This document shows positions 27,522 to 35,518 of a stretch of 43,637 nt of DNA, piece by piece; the first letter of the stretch is position 1; each line of letters starts with the position of its first letter. This stretch comes from Opitutaceae bacterium. GTDB lineage: Bacteria > Verrucomicrobiota > Verrucomicrobiia > Opitutales > Opitutaceae. The notes under the pieces were generated by a model. That model did not search any database and was not told the origin of the DNA. It worked only from the letters and a program-made list of their open reading frames with translations. The stretch spans positions 1 to 43,637 of the forward strand of contig JAHCLN010000012.1 of NCBI GenBank assembly GCA_026125215.1, given 5' to 3'. The translations under genes and the position numbers were made by a program.

Positions 27522-28586
27522 ATGCTTTTCTCAGCAAAGCCGAAAGGGTATTTTGTCGAAAAGACCGACCACGGGTTTTTGCTGGCCCGCACGTCTGGCT
27601 TGGAAGCACCGTTGACCATCGAGGAGGTGAGGGAGTGTCCGGCGGATAATCCGGAATCCTTGCTGGCCGCCATCAAGGAGTTGCAGCCGAAAAAATCCTC
27701 CAGCGGCTATCTGCATGCCGTGTGCGGCGTTTACGGAGCCCAGCGTTTCATCCGCAAGACCACGCTGGACCTGAAGCGGGTCAAGGACCCCAACTACTTT
27801 TCCGAAATTCTTTCCCAACAGTTCCGGGTCGAGGCGGAGAAGTGCGTCACCATCTCCCTCAACGCGACCGATGGCACGGACTACGATCTGGCCAAGGCCG
27901 CGGCGCAGAAGGAAGTGCTTTTCGCAGGCATTCCCGTGGATGAGGTCGTGACCATCCAAAACAAGCTGCTGGAGGCGGGCATCTATCCGGAGCGCTTGGA
28001 GTTCGGCTCGCTCGGCGGGCTGGGCGCCTTGGTCAACTACCTGAATTTCACCAAGACCAAGACCCCGACCCTGGTCTTGGAAATCGAGGCCGAGACCACG
28101 AATTCCTACATTGTGAGTGCCGACGGCGTCGAAGCCACCCGGCCGATTCCCCAAGGCTTGGAATCCATGGTCCCCGTCGTGCAGAAGGAGCTGGGGCTGA
28201 AGGACGAGGAGTCGGCCCGAAAGCTTTTTTATTCCAACACCTTCGATTTCACGGGCATGGGCCCCAACCTGATCAAGAAGCTCCTGAAGGAGCTGCAGTC
28301 GTCGATCGGGTTCTACGAAGTTCAGACCGGCCAGTCCGTCGGCCTGCTCATCACGACGCTGCTTTCGCCGAAGCTGGCCTGGCTCAACCAGACCATCGCC
28401 ACGGCCCTCGGCGTGGCGCCGCTCAAGCTCGATTTGCAGCCGTGGCTCGATTCACGGCAAATCACGGTCGCCGACGCCGCCAAGGCCGTGCTTGACCCCC
28501 GCTGGTTCGGCCTGCTCGGCCTGATGGCCAACTACGACAACGCAACCCCTGCTGCCAATGCTGTCACTGCTGAAAAAAAAGACTGA
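27522..28586 (+). CDS. pilM: PilM-like pilus assembly protein
   Basis: A 354-residue cytoplasmic protein, first of the pilM-N-O-P-Q order. It lacks an obvious canonical phosphate-1 DxG motif at the N-terminus (MLFSAKPKGYFVEKTDHGFL), so it is a divergent member of the actin-like PilM fold. Supporting features are GIYPERLEFGSLGGLGALVN and TLVLEIEAETTNSYIVSADG, the beta-strand/loop pattern of the second actin-like lobe, and its position. PilM recruits PilN and links the alignment complex to the motor. It overlaps the PilN-like gene by 29 nt. Assignment rests more on context than on sequence. Confidence 0.75.
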   Translation: MLFSAKPKGYFVEKTDHGFLLARTSGLEAPLTIEEVRECPADNPESLLAAIKELQPKKSSSGYLHAVCGVYGAQRFIRKTTLDLKRVKDPNYFSEILSQQFRVEAEKCVTISLNATDGTDYDLAKAAAQKEVLFAGIPVDEVVTIQNKLLEAGIYPERLEFGSLGGLGALVNYLNFTKTKTPTLVLEIEAETTNSYIVSADGVEATRPIPQGLESMVPVVQKELGLKDEESARKLFYSNTFDFTGMGPNLIKKLLKELQSSIGFYEVQTGQSVGLLITTLLSPKLAWLNQTIATALGVAPLKLDLQPWLDSRQITVADAAKAVLDPRWFGLLGLMANYDNATPAANAVTAEKKD

Positions 28587-29184
28587 CGCGGCCGCGGCCA
28601 ACCGGATGCCGGCCTGGCACCCGAATTTCCGCAACTATGAACAGTTGCCGGACATCAAGGCGGTGCGCACCAGCTTCTTCGTCAACGGCGGCGCGATCTT
28701 TGCGGTCCTCGCCCTCCTGGTGTATTTCGGCGTGCAGGAGCTTAAGCTTTATTCGGTCAACACCCAGATCGCGGACTGGGAGGCCCAGATTGCCCGTGAC
28801 CAGCCGGCCAGCTCCCGGGCCGTGGCCCAGTTCAAGCAGTTCCAGGCCGAAGAGGCCAAGATCAACGATGTCCTTGCCTTCCAGGCGGCGCGCCCGGTCG
28901 TGTCGGATTTGGTCCTGCAGCTGGGCCAGACGCTGCCGGCGAACATCGCGCTGGACTCCTTCGAACTGCGCGAAGGCACCATCAATCTCCGCGCCACCGT
29001 GCGCGGGGCGCCGGACATGGCCAGCGGCTACGCTTCGCAATATGAAGCGCAGCTGAAGAACGACCCCGTCCTCGCCCAGGTCGTCGCCGATGTCACCCTT
29101 ACCAACCTCAACCGCATCCCCAGCACCGGCCGGCTGGCGATCGAGTTGGTGCTGAAACTCAAGCCGGCGCCGGCTAAGAAGTAA
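28558..29184 (+). CDS. pilN: PilN-like pilus assembly protein
   Basis: A 208-residue protein with a cytoplasmic N-terminal tail of about 40 residues (MPAWHPNFRNYEQLPDIK), one membrane helix GGAIFAVLALLVYFGVQELK, and a coiled coil with a ferredoxin-like periplasmic domain (LALDSFELREGTINLRATV-like pattern). The layout is that of PilN/GspL-C-type proteins that pair with PilO in the inner-membrane alignment complex. The N-terminal tail is where PilN binds PilM. It starts inside the pilM-like gene and ends 7 bp before the PilO-like gene. Confidence 0.75.
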   Translation: MLSLLKKKTDAAAANRMPAWHPNFRNYEQLPDIKAVRTSFFVNGGAIFAVLALLVYFGVQELKLYSVNTQIADWEAQIARDQPASSRAVAQFKQFQAEEAKINDVLAFQAARPVVSDLVLQLGQTLPANIALDSFELREGTINLRATVRGAPDMASGYASQYEAQLKNDPVLAQVVADVTLTNLNRIPSTGRLAIELVLKLKPAPAKK

Positions 29185-29191
29185 AAACACC

Positions 29192-29767
29192 ATGGCGATC
29201 ACCAACGAACAGGTTGTGGCCCTGCTGAAAAAGAACCCGGTCGTGTCGGGCGCCGTGTTCGTGGGCATTCTGCTGCTGGTGGCCATTTACCTGCGCATGG
29301 ATGCGATGCCCGCCGCCACCGCGGAGCTTGAGACCAAGTCCGCCGAAGGCCGCCGCCTCGCCGAGAACATCAAAAATTCCGCCCAGCTGCCCGAACAGCT
29401 CGCGGCCCTCACCCAGGCCGGCAAGGAGATCGAGGCCCGGCTCCTGCGGGCCAGCCAGCTCGCCAACAACCTCCAGTATTTTTACCGGTTGGAGTCCGAC
29501 ACCGGCATCAAGCTGCTCGACCTGCGCCAGTCCGCGACCCCGCGCGCACCGGCCAACGCGACCAAGGTGCCGGTCGGGTTTACGGTCAGCGTGCAGGGCA
29601 ATTACCAGCAGGTCTTTGATTTTCTGCGCCGGCTCGAGAGCGGCACCCACTATTGCCGCGTCCAGAGCGCGTCCTTCTCCCCGTTGGCCGAGGCCGGCGA
29701 AGCCAGCCTCACCCGGCCCACCGGCGCCCGGCTCACGCTCAACCTCGAACTCCTCGGCACGCCATGA
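29192..29767 (+). CDS. pilO: PilO-like pilus assembly protein
   Basis: A 191-residue bitopic protein. It has a short cytoplasmic N-terminus, the membrane helix VVSGAVFVGILLLVAIYLRM, a coiled coil at about residues 45-90 and a C-terminal ferredoxin-like domain (VGFTVSVQGNYQQVFDFLRR). The last motif is characteristic of PilO/GspM proteins. PilO and PilN heterodimers bridge PilM and PilP. The stop overlaps the ATG of the PilP-like gene by 4 nt (ATGA), so expression is coupled. Confidence 0.85.
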   Translation: MAITNEQVVALLKKNPVVSGAVFVGILLLVAIYLRMDAMPAATAELETKSAEGRRLAENIKNSAQLPEQLAALTQAGKEIEARLLRASQLANNLQYFYRLESDTGIKLLDLRQSATPRAPANATKVPVGFTVSVQGNYQQVFDFLRRLESGTHYCRVQSASFSPLAEAGEASLTRPTGARLTLNLELLGTP

Positions 29768-30276
29768 AGAAGCCCTGCCGCTCCCTGCTGACCCTGTTTG
29801 CCCTGCTGCTCGCGGCGGCGCCGGCGGTGCTGGCCCAACGGTCGGACCTCACCCCGCCTTCGCGCCGGGCCACGACCGTGGACGCGGCCGCCAAGCTGCT
29901 GCAGCCGCGGCAACTCGCCCCGCTGCCCGAGCAGCTGATCCCGCCTTTCAGCCCGCCGGCCTTCGAGCAACCCGACCCCGAGGAAATCAAGGCCCAGCAG
30001 GCCGCGGCCGCGGTGAGCAATGTGCCCGTTCGCCCTGTCGGCGACCGCGGAGTGCTGGAGGCCTTGGCCGCCCGGCTCGAACCCTCGGGCACCGCCATCC
30101 TCGGCGGCGAGGCCATCCTGCTCTTCGGTCAAAAAAGGCTCAAAGTCGGCGACCGGCTCACGATTACCTTTGAAGGCTTCGACTACAATCTGGATATTAC
30201 CGACATCGGACGCACCACCTTTACCCTCCGCCTGAACCGCGAGGAAATCACCCGGCCAATCAAATCAGGAAAGTAA
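29764..30276 (+). CDS. PilP-like periplasmic protein
   Basis: A 170-residue exported protein. It has a signal peptide MKKPCRSLLTLFALLLAAAP, and LAQ marks the likely cleavage site. A Pro-rich spacer, rich in Pro and Gln, is followed by a small beta-rich C-terminal domain (LGGEAILLFGQKRLKVGDRL). Position between PilO- and PilQ-like genes suggests the PilP role, in which the beta domain contacts the secretin. Sequence similarity to classical PilP is weak, and it lacks a clean lipobox. The start is fixed by the signal peptide at 29764. It ends 2 bp before the secretin gene. Confidence 0.65.
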   Translation: MKKPCRSLLTLFALLLAAAPAVLAQRSDLTPPSRRATTVDAAAKLLQPRQLAPLPEQLIPPFSPPAFEQPDPEEIKAQQAAAAVSNVPVRPVGDRGVLEALAARLEPSGTAILGGEAILLFGQKRLKVGDRLTITFEGFDYNLDITDIGRTTFTLRLNREEITRPIKSGK

Positions 30277-30278
30277 AC

Positions 30279-32132
30279 ATGAGAACACGTTCCCTCATCC
30301 CATCCGCGCTCCTCGCCCTGCTCGTTCCGGCCAGTGCCTGGTGCCAGTCCGATCCGGCGGCTCCTTCCTCCGAAGATCCCGTCGCGCCCGCCTCGGCCGA
30401 TTTTGTCATCAAGGACGATCCGGCCGATGCCCCCGCCACTCTCACGAAGACCGGTGGGTCCGGCGGTGCGGACACCCTTTCGGTGGATTTCCCCGACGAG
30501 GACATCCGCAACATCCTGCGCAATGTCGCCGACCTCTTTGAGATCAACCTCGTTGTGCCCGACACCCTGCAGGGCCGCACCTCGATCAAGCTGCGCGACG
30601 TCACCTGGCGCCAGATCTTCCAGGTGGTCCTGTCGCCCGTCGGCTTCACCTACATCGAGGAGGGCAACATCATCAAGATCGTCAGCAACGAGAGCCTCGC
30701 CGCCGAGCCCCTCTCGACCGAGGTGTTCATCATCAACTACGCGCCGGCCGGCGAACTGAAGCCCGCCCTCGACCCGCTCGCCAATTCCCCCGGCGGCGGC
30801 ATCCGCGTGGACACCCGCAGCAACGCCCTCATCATCACCGAACGCCCGACCCAGATTAACAAGATCCGCCCGATCATCGAGCAGCTCGACAAAGCCACCG
30901 CCCAGGTGATGATCGAGTCGAAGTTCGTCGAGGTCACCAATGCCGACGTGCGCAACATCGGCGTCAACTGGTCCTCACTCTCCGGCATGCAGCTGGGCGT
31001 TGGCGGCATCAACCAAGAGTGGAACCGCGAGCGCGGCCAGACCCGGACGGCTGGTCGTGATGGTTCATCCGGAACCTCTTCCACGCAGGGCAATACCGGC
31101 TCAAGCTCATCGAGCGTGAGTAACACCACCGGCACGAACAGCGGCACAACCAATTCCAGCAGCACGACCAATACCGGTGGAGTCACGACTTCGGACACCA
31201 CCACGTCAGTGGGCGATCTCCTGACATTCAATCCGACGACCAACCTGCCCACGGTCACGCCGATCCCGCCGGTGTCCAACACCACGACAAATGTGGCTCA
31301 GCCAAGTTCGCAGACCACGAACACCACCGGCACCAACTCCGGAAATACCTTGTCGACCAGCAACACGGTCACCGACAGCTTGGGTTCGACCCTCTCCTCC
31401 TCGGCCACCAACGCGGTCAACAACCTGTTCGGCCTGACCAACACCGGCGGCACCAACCGGCTGGCCTCGGCGGTCTTCTCCGCCTCCGACTTCAACGTGA
31501 TCCTGTCCGCGCTGAAGACGACCAACGACTCCAAACTCGTTTCCAACCCCACGGTGGTGACGCTCAACAACTCCGAGGCCACCATCAACATCGGCCAGGA
31601 ATTCCCGATTCCCAACTACACCTACAACCAGGAGCGGGGCACCTACGAGGTCAGCGGCTTTGAATACAAGCCCCTCGGCATCATCCTGAAGGTCACCCCG
31701 CAGGTGAACGCGCAGGGCTTCATCAAGCTCAGCGTCGAGCCCGAGGTCAGCAGCTCCTCCGAGTCCGCCAGCTTCGGCGGCGCGCAGATTCCGATCGTGG
31801 TCACCCGCAAGACCAAGACCCAGGTGTCGCTGAAGGATGGATACACCATGGGCATCGGCGGCCTGATCGAAAACCGTGTCGGCAAGGGCCAGACCCGCGT
31901 GCCGGTGCTGGGCGACATCCCGGTGCTGGGCCGGCTCTTCCGTTCCGACAGCGTGAACGACACCATGCGCAACCTGATCATCTTCATCACGGCCAAAACC
32001 GTGAGCTCCGACGGCGCCCCGATCGAGGAAGTCTTCGATTCGCGTTCGGTCCGCCAGATGCAGATGCGCCGCGACGAGCTGCCCGGTTACCGGGATGGCT
32101 CGGATCCCTTCCTGCCGCCTCTGGCCAAGTAA
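30279..32132 (+). CDS. pilQ: Type IV pilus secretin PilQ with a Ser/Thr/Asn-rich insert
   Basis: A 617-residue outer-membrane secretin. It has a signal peptide (LLALLVPASA), a secretin-associated N-domain (VDFPDEDIRNILRNVADLFE), and an N1-like domain with DTRSNALIITERPTQI. The secretin core ends in VPVLGDIPVLGRLFRS, the diagnostic signature of the family. Within the secretin domain, residues 262-393 form a strikingly Ser/Thr/Asn/Gly-rich stretch (31062-31457), not present in typical secretins. The two halves of the core flank it normally. It is the last gene of the operon, followed by a terminator. The pore would let the pilus leave the cell. Confidence 0.93.
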   Translation: MRTRSLIPSALLALLVPASAWCQSDPAAPSSEDPVAPASADFVIKDDPADAPATLTKTGGSGGADTLSVDFPDEDIRNILRNVADLFEINLVVPDTLQGRTSIKLRDVTWRQIFQVVLSPVGFTYIEEGNIIKIVSNESLAAEPLSTEVFIINYAPAGELKPALDPLANSPGGGIRVDTRSNALIITERPTQINKIRPIIEQLDKATAQVMIESKFVEVTNADVRNIGVNWSSLSGMQLGVGGINQEWNRERGQTRTAGRDGSSGTSSTQGNTGSSSSSVSNTTGTNSGTTNSSSTTNTGGVTTSDTTTSVGDLLTFNPTTNLPTVTPIPPVSNTTTNVAQPSSQTTNTTGTNSGNTLSTSNTVTDSLGSTLSSSATNAVNNLFGLTNTGGTNRLASAVFSASDFNVILSALKTTNDSKLVSNPTVVTLNNSEATINIGQEFPIPNYTYNQERGTYEVSGFEYKPLGIILKVTPQVNAQGFIKLSVEPEVSSSSESASFGGAQIPIVVTRKTKTQVSLKDGYTMGIGGLIENRVGKGQTRVPVLGDIPVLGRLFRSDSVNDTMRNLIIFITAKTVSSDGAPIEEVFDSRSVRQMQMRRDELPGYRDGSDPFLPPLAK

Positions 32133-32152
32133 GGCGACCCGCCTTTTTCTCC

Positions 32153-32184
32153 GGCCGCACCTTCACGGGTGCGGCCTCTTTTTT
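32153..32184 (+). terminator. Intrinsic terminator of the pil operon
   Basis: A 9-bp perfect stem GGCCGCACC/GGTGCGGCC (32153-32161 and 32168-32176) with a 6-nt loop, then a T-rich tract at 32177-32184. It lies 20 bp after the pilQ stop codon. Confidence 0.9.
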
Positions 32185-32197
32185 GCGCCGGTGCCGC

Positions 32198-32806
32198 TCA
32201 CCACCAGCCGTCCACAAAGCCCTGCTGGGCCTTGATCGCGACGACGCCGAGGTTCTTGGCCAGGTGGGCAGCGAAACAGGGGAGCAGCGAGCGCGCCGGG
32301 TTCCAGCCCGCGAAGCGCACCGCGTAGAACCACAGGGAGCCGAGGAAGATCATCCCGGTGCTGAACCAGCCTTTGGGCGAAGGGGTGAATTGCAGCCCGC
32401 CCTCCCATTGCCAGAGGAACGGGTGCAGCAGTGCGAACAGCAGGGAGGCCGCGACGATGCCGGCCCGGCGCCGGGCCGCGCCGCCGCGTTCGAAAACCAG
32501 ATAGCCCCGGAAGATCACTTCCTCGATGATCGCCGCGCTCAGCGTGTAGAGCCCGAAAAGCAGCGTGATGCGGGATTGCTCCGCGACGAGGCCCAGCCGG
32601 ATTTCGCCCCACGTCTCCGCCGCGAGCAGGATCAGCGCACCGGCGACGGCCAGCAGGACGGCGCGTCGGGGCGCCGGGCTCGCGCCGGGCAGGGCCTGCG
32701 GGTTGGGCCGGCCGGCCTGCGCGGCCCGGCAGTCGCTGCGCCAGAGGTGGGCCAGATAAAGGCCGGCGCCGATCATCAGCAGGAGCAGGAGGGGCTGGTC
32801 GTTCAT
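32198..32806 (-). CDS. CPBP family intramembrane metalloprotease
   Basis: A 202-residue polytopic membrane protein of the CPBP (CAAX protease and bacteriocin-processing) family. The catalytic motifs are present: E95/E96 with R100 in IIEEVIFRG, H127 in FALLHPF, and H180/N184 in FAAHLAKNL. Relatives cleave within membranes or mature bacteriocins, and most bacterial members have unknown substrates. It is convergent with pilQ and divergent from the polyprenyl synthase gene. No bacteriocin-like gene adjoins it. Confidence 0.88.
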   Translation of the reverse strand: MNDQPLLLLLMIGAGLYLAHLWRSDCRAAQAGRPNPQALPGASPAPRRAVLLAVAGALILLAAETWGEIRLGLVAEQSRITLLFGLYTLSAAIIEEVIFRGYLVFERGGAARRRAGIVAASLLFALLHPFLWQWEGGLQFTPSPKGWFSTGMIFLGSLWFYAVRFAGWNPARSLLPCFAAHLAKNLGVVAIKAQQGFVDGWW

Positions 32807-32864
32807 CTTATCCTTGCGAGTATTGATTAGCCATTTGGGGCGCGGTGGCTACCTTCGACTTCCG

Positions 32865-33884
32865 ATGTCCAGTCAGACACAAACCCGGCCGGCCCACGCT
32901 TTCGGCCAAGTCTTTGACCGCCTGCGGCCCCATCAGGCCGCGCTCGATGAATTTCTGCGCGAACAGGTGGCCCGCTTCGAGCCCGAGATCCGCGGCATGG
33001 CGGATTACTGCATCGATACCTCCGGCAAGCGGATCCGCCCGGCCCTGGTTTTTCTCAGCGGTTGGCGCGATGGCGCCGCCCCTGCGCCGGATCTGGTGAA
33101 GGCGGCCGCCGTGGTCGAACTCGTGCACCTCGCGACGCTCGTGCATGACGACATCATGGACGGCGCGGACCTGCGCCGCAGCCGGCGCACCGCGGCGCGG
33201 GAATTTGGCCCCACGGCGGCCGTGCTGCTGGGCGACGCGCTCTTTTCCCACGCGCTGCACCTGGCCGCGCAGTTCCCCACCACCGAGGTCTGCCTGCAGG
33301 TGGCGGAGTCCACACGGCGCGTCTGTGCCGGCGAGATCGTGCAGACGATGCGCCGGGGTTCCACCGCCATCACCCGTGACGATTACTGGCGGATCATCGA
33401 TTTGAAAACGGCCGAGCTGTTCCGCGTATCCTGCCACCTCGGTTCACGGCTCGCGGGCTCGCCGGCCGGCTACGTGGCGGCGGCGGCGGCGTTCGGCCGG
33501 CATCTGGGCATCGCCTATCAGGTTTACGACGACTTGGCGGACTTCTTTGGCGACGAGCAGCGCATCGGCAAAACCCTGGGGACCGATCTCGCCAGCGGCA
33601 AAATCACGCTGCCCCTGCTTGTGTTACAGGACCGTCTCCCCGCCGCAGACCGCGCGGCCCTGGCCGACGAGATCACCGGCCGCGTGCCGCCGCAGATGCA
33701 GCTGCGGCTGAGGCAGATGAACGAACTCGGGGTTTTTCCGGTCGTGGCCCAAGCTGTGCAGGACGAAATTTCTGCCGCGGTCGCGGCGTTGGCGGCATGG
33801 CCCGCCGAGGCGCCCACGCCGCTGTTGATGGGACTTTGCACGGTGCTGGATGCCCAGGTCTCCGCCCTCCGGCCGGGCGGCTGA
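32865..33884 (+). CDS. Polyprenyl diphosphate synthase (IspB/HepT-like)
   Basis: A 339-residue trans-prenyltransferase that builds the long isoprenoid chain of menaquinone or ubiquinone. The first Asp-rich motif is VHDDIMDGADLRRSRRT (DDIMD 95-99) and the second is YQVYDDLADFFGDE. KRIRPALVFLSG supplies the diphosphate-binding basic patch. Residues upstream of the first motif are not all small, so chain length is not read confidently; C35-C40 is likeliest. I place the start at 32865, because the preceding residues of the open frame do not fit the family. It is upstream of the sigma factor gene by 48 bp. Confidence 0.9.
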   Translation: MSSQTQTRPAHAFGQVFDRLRPHQAALDEFLREQVARFEPEIRGMADYCIDTSGKRIRPALVFLSGWRDGAAPAPDLVKAAAVVELVHLATLVHDDIMDGADLRRSRRTAAREFGPTAAVLLGDALFSHALHLAAQFPTTEVCLQVAESTRRVCAGEIVQTMRRGSTAITRDDYWRIIDLKTAELFRVSCHLGSRLAGSPAGYVAAAAAFGRHLGIAYQVYDDLADFFGDEQRIGKTLGTDLASGKITLPLLVLQDRLPAADRAALADEITGRVPPQMQLRLRQMNELGVFPVVAQAVQDEISAAVAALAAWPAEAPTPLLMGLCTVLDAQVSALRPGG

Positions 33885-33932
33885 AAAATCCGTTTGCGCT
33901 TTGCGTCGGCCGGCGCGAAGCTTCCCCCTGCC

Positions 33933-34568
33933 ATGGACGTGATGAAAACACTCGGCCGCACCCTGGCCACATCACCCGAGCGGCAACAGGAAGCCGACTC
34001 CGACATGGCCGTGGTGCGCGCGGTCCAAGCCGGTGATGTCGCCGCTTTCGACCAGCTGATCGGCAAATACCGTGGACGCGTCTATGGCGTGATCTACAAC
34101 ATGACTTCCAACCGGGAGGACGCGGCGGATCTGACCCAGGACGCCTTCATCAAGGCATTTCAGTCCATCAACCGGTTTCAAGGGCAGTCCTCCTTCTTCA
34201 CCTGGCTCTACCGCATCGCGATCAATTCCACGCTGACGCACCTCCGCAAAAACCGCCTCCGGTCCTTCTTTAGCTTGGAAAAGCTGGATGAGGACGACCG
34301 GCAGTCTTCAGAAATCATTGATGCTCTGACGGATAAATCAGACTCCGAGCGCGATGCCTACGTCCGTGAACTTCAGGAAAAATTGAACGAAGCGATGCAA
34401 AAATTGTCTATCAAGCATCGCACCGTGGTAACTTTATTCGAAATCGATGGCCTTGGACATCAGGAGATTGCCGAAGTCATGAACTGTTCGGTGGGCACCG
34501 TGCGCTCGCGTCTGCACTACGCGAAGCAACTGCTGCAAGCCGAACTGCAACCCTACATGCGCAAATGA
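33933..34568 (+). CDS. ECF-type RNA polymerase sigma factor
   Basis: A 211-residue sigma-70 family factor. Region 2 comprises VVRAVQAGDVAAFDQLIGKY and MTSNREDAADLTQDAFIKAF, followed by FTWLYRIAINSTLTHLRKNR. Region 4 is KLSIKHRTVVTLFEIDGLGHQEIAEVM and SVGTVRSRLHYAKQLL. This is the RpoE/SigW type. A second ATG nine bases on is possible; both give the same domains. It overlaps by 4 nt with a membrane protein gene that probably controls it. Which genes it transcribes is unknown. Confidence 0.92.
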   Translation: MDVMKTLGRTLATSPERQQEADSDMAVVRAVQAGDVAAFDQLIGKYRGRVYGVIYNMTSNREDAADLTQDAFIKAFQSINRFQGQSSFFTWLYRIAINSTLTHLRKNRLRSFFSLEKLDEDDRQSSEIIDALTDKSDSERDAYVRELQEKLNEAMQKLSIKHRTVVTLFEIDGLGHQEIAEVMNCSVGTVRSRLHYAKQLLQAELQPYMRK

Positions 34569-35437
34569 ACCACGAGTCACCCCGCCGTCCGTCCCCCGTA
34601 ACCCTCGAGCAGCTGCTGCGCCTGAAGCGCGCCGAGCGGCCGCCCGCCGAGTTCTGGGCCGAGTTCGACCGGGCCATGCGAACCAAGCAGTTGGCTGCCA
34701 TCGTTGAGCCCCGCCCGTGGTGGGCGCCATTCATCCGCGTCGGCTCCCGCGTCGCCCGCTATCAGCTCCCTGTGGGCGCCACGGCGGTTCTCGCGCTTTC
34801 CGTTTTTACCGTCAGCCAATATCAGCCGCCCGTGGGCGAGTCCGTCTACGTCCCGACGCTTGCCCAAAGCGTGCAGCAGACGGCGGAAACCGTGCCGACC
34901 GTTTCGGAGGTGCCGGCCGAGGTGGCGAATCTCCGGGCGGATGCAGCCCTGGCCAAGGCCGAGCCCGCGCCGTTGCCGGTCGATTCACCGGCCCGCACCG
35001 TCGCCGAGAGTCAGGCCCGCACCGGCGAACCGTCCATCAGCCAATTGGTTTCCATGGTCAGCGGCGCCCGCTCTCTGGGGGTGATGAACTCCGAGCTGTC
35101 GCCCTCGGCCCGCTCGATCGCGGCGAACCTGGCCGCGGTCAAGGCCAGTGAGCCGGAGCTGGCGCGCTGGATTGAGCAGGGCCCGGGTTTTGAGACCCGC
35201 ACGTTGGCCGCGCAAAGCGCTCCGGTCGAGCCCTTGACCCAGGTCTCTTCGTCCGGTGACTCCACGCGGGTGCGCCGCCTGCTGGCTTCGGCCCTGCCGG
35301 CGTCGCTTTCTTCCTCCGAAACGGCCAACCGCCCGCCTGCTCGGCTCGGCCGCGGCCTTTCCGACGACCGCCTCTACGAGCGGGTCAGCCGTTTCGATGT
35401 CGAGAGCGAGCGGCTCGCCATCAACATCAAGCTCTGA
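34565..35437 (+). CDS. Putative membrane anti-sigma or sigma-linked protein
   Basis: A 290-residue protein with no clear family. The N-terminal cytoplasmic part (residues 1-65) carries LEQLLRLKRAERPPAEFWAEFD. A single membrane helix follows at about residues 68-88 (YQLPVGATAVLALSVFTVSQ). The remaining 200 residues would be periplasmic, Ala/Pro/Ser/Glu-rich and low in structure. No HxxxCxxC ZAS motif is seen. The coupled start with the sigma factor, single membrane pass and cytoplasmic N-domain make an anti-sigma role likely but unproven. Confidence 0.7.
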   Translation: MNHESPRRPSPVTLEQLLRLKRAERPPAEFWAEFDRAMRTKQLAAIVEPRPWWAPFIRVGSRVARYQLPVGATAVLALSVFTVSQYQPPVGESVYVPTLAQSVQQTAETVPTVSEVPAEVANLRADAALAKAEPAPLPVDSPARTVAESQARTGEPSISQLVSMVSGARSLGVMNSELSPSARSIAANLAAVKASEPELARWIEQGPGFETRTLAAQSAPVEPLTQVSSSGDSTRVRRLLASALPASLSSSETANRPPARLGRGLSDDRLYERVSRFDVESERLAINIKL

Positions 35438-35463
35438 GTCCTGCCGGATTCGTTTTCTCCGCG

Positions 35464-35491
35464 AGGCCCCGTGCAACGGGGCCTTTGCTTT
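35464..35491 (+). terminator. Weak intrinsic terminator after the sigma/anti-sigma pair
   Basis: An 8-bp stem AGGCCCCG/CGGGGCCT (35464-35471 and 35477-35484) with a 5-nt loop, followed by TTGCTTTT. It lies between the putative anti-sigma gene and fumC. Confidence 0.65.
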
Positions 35492-35518
35492 TGGGTCGCG
35501 ACGGGTTAACCTCCGGGC

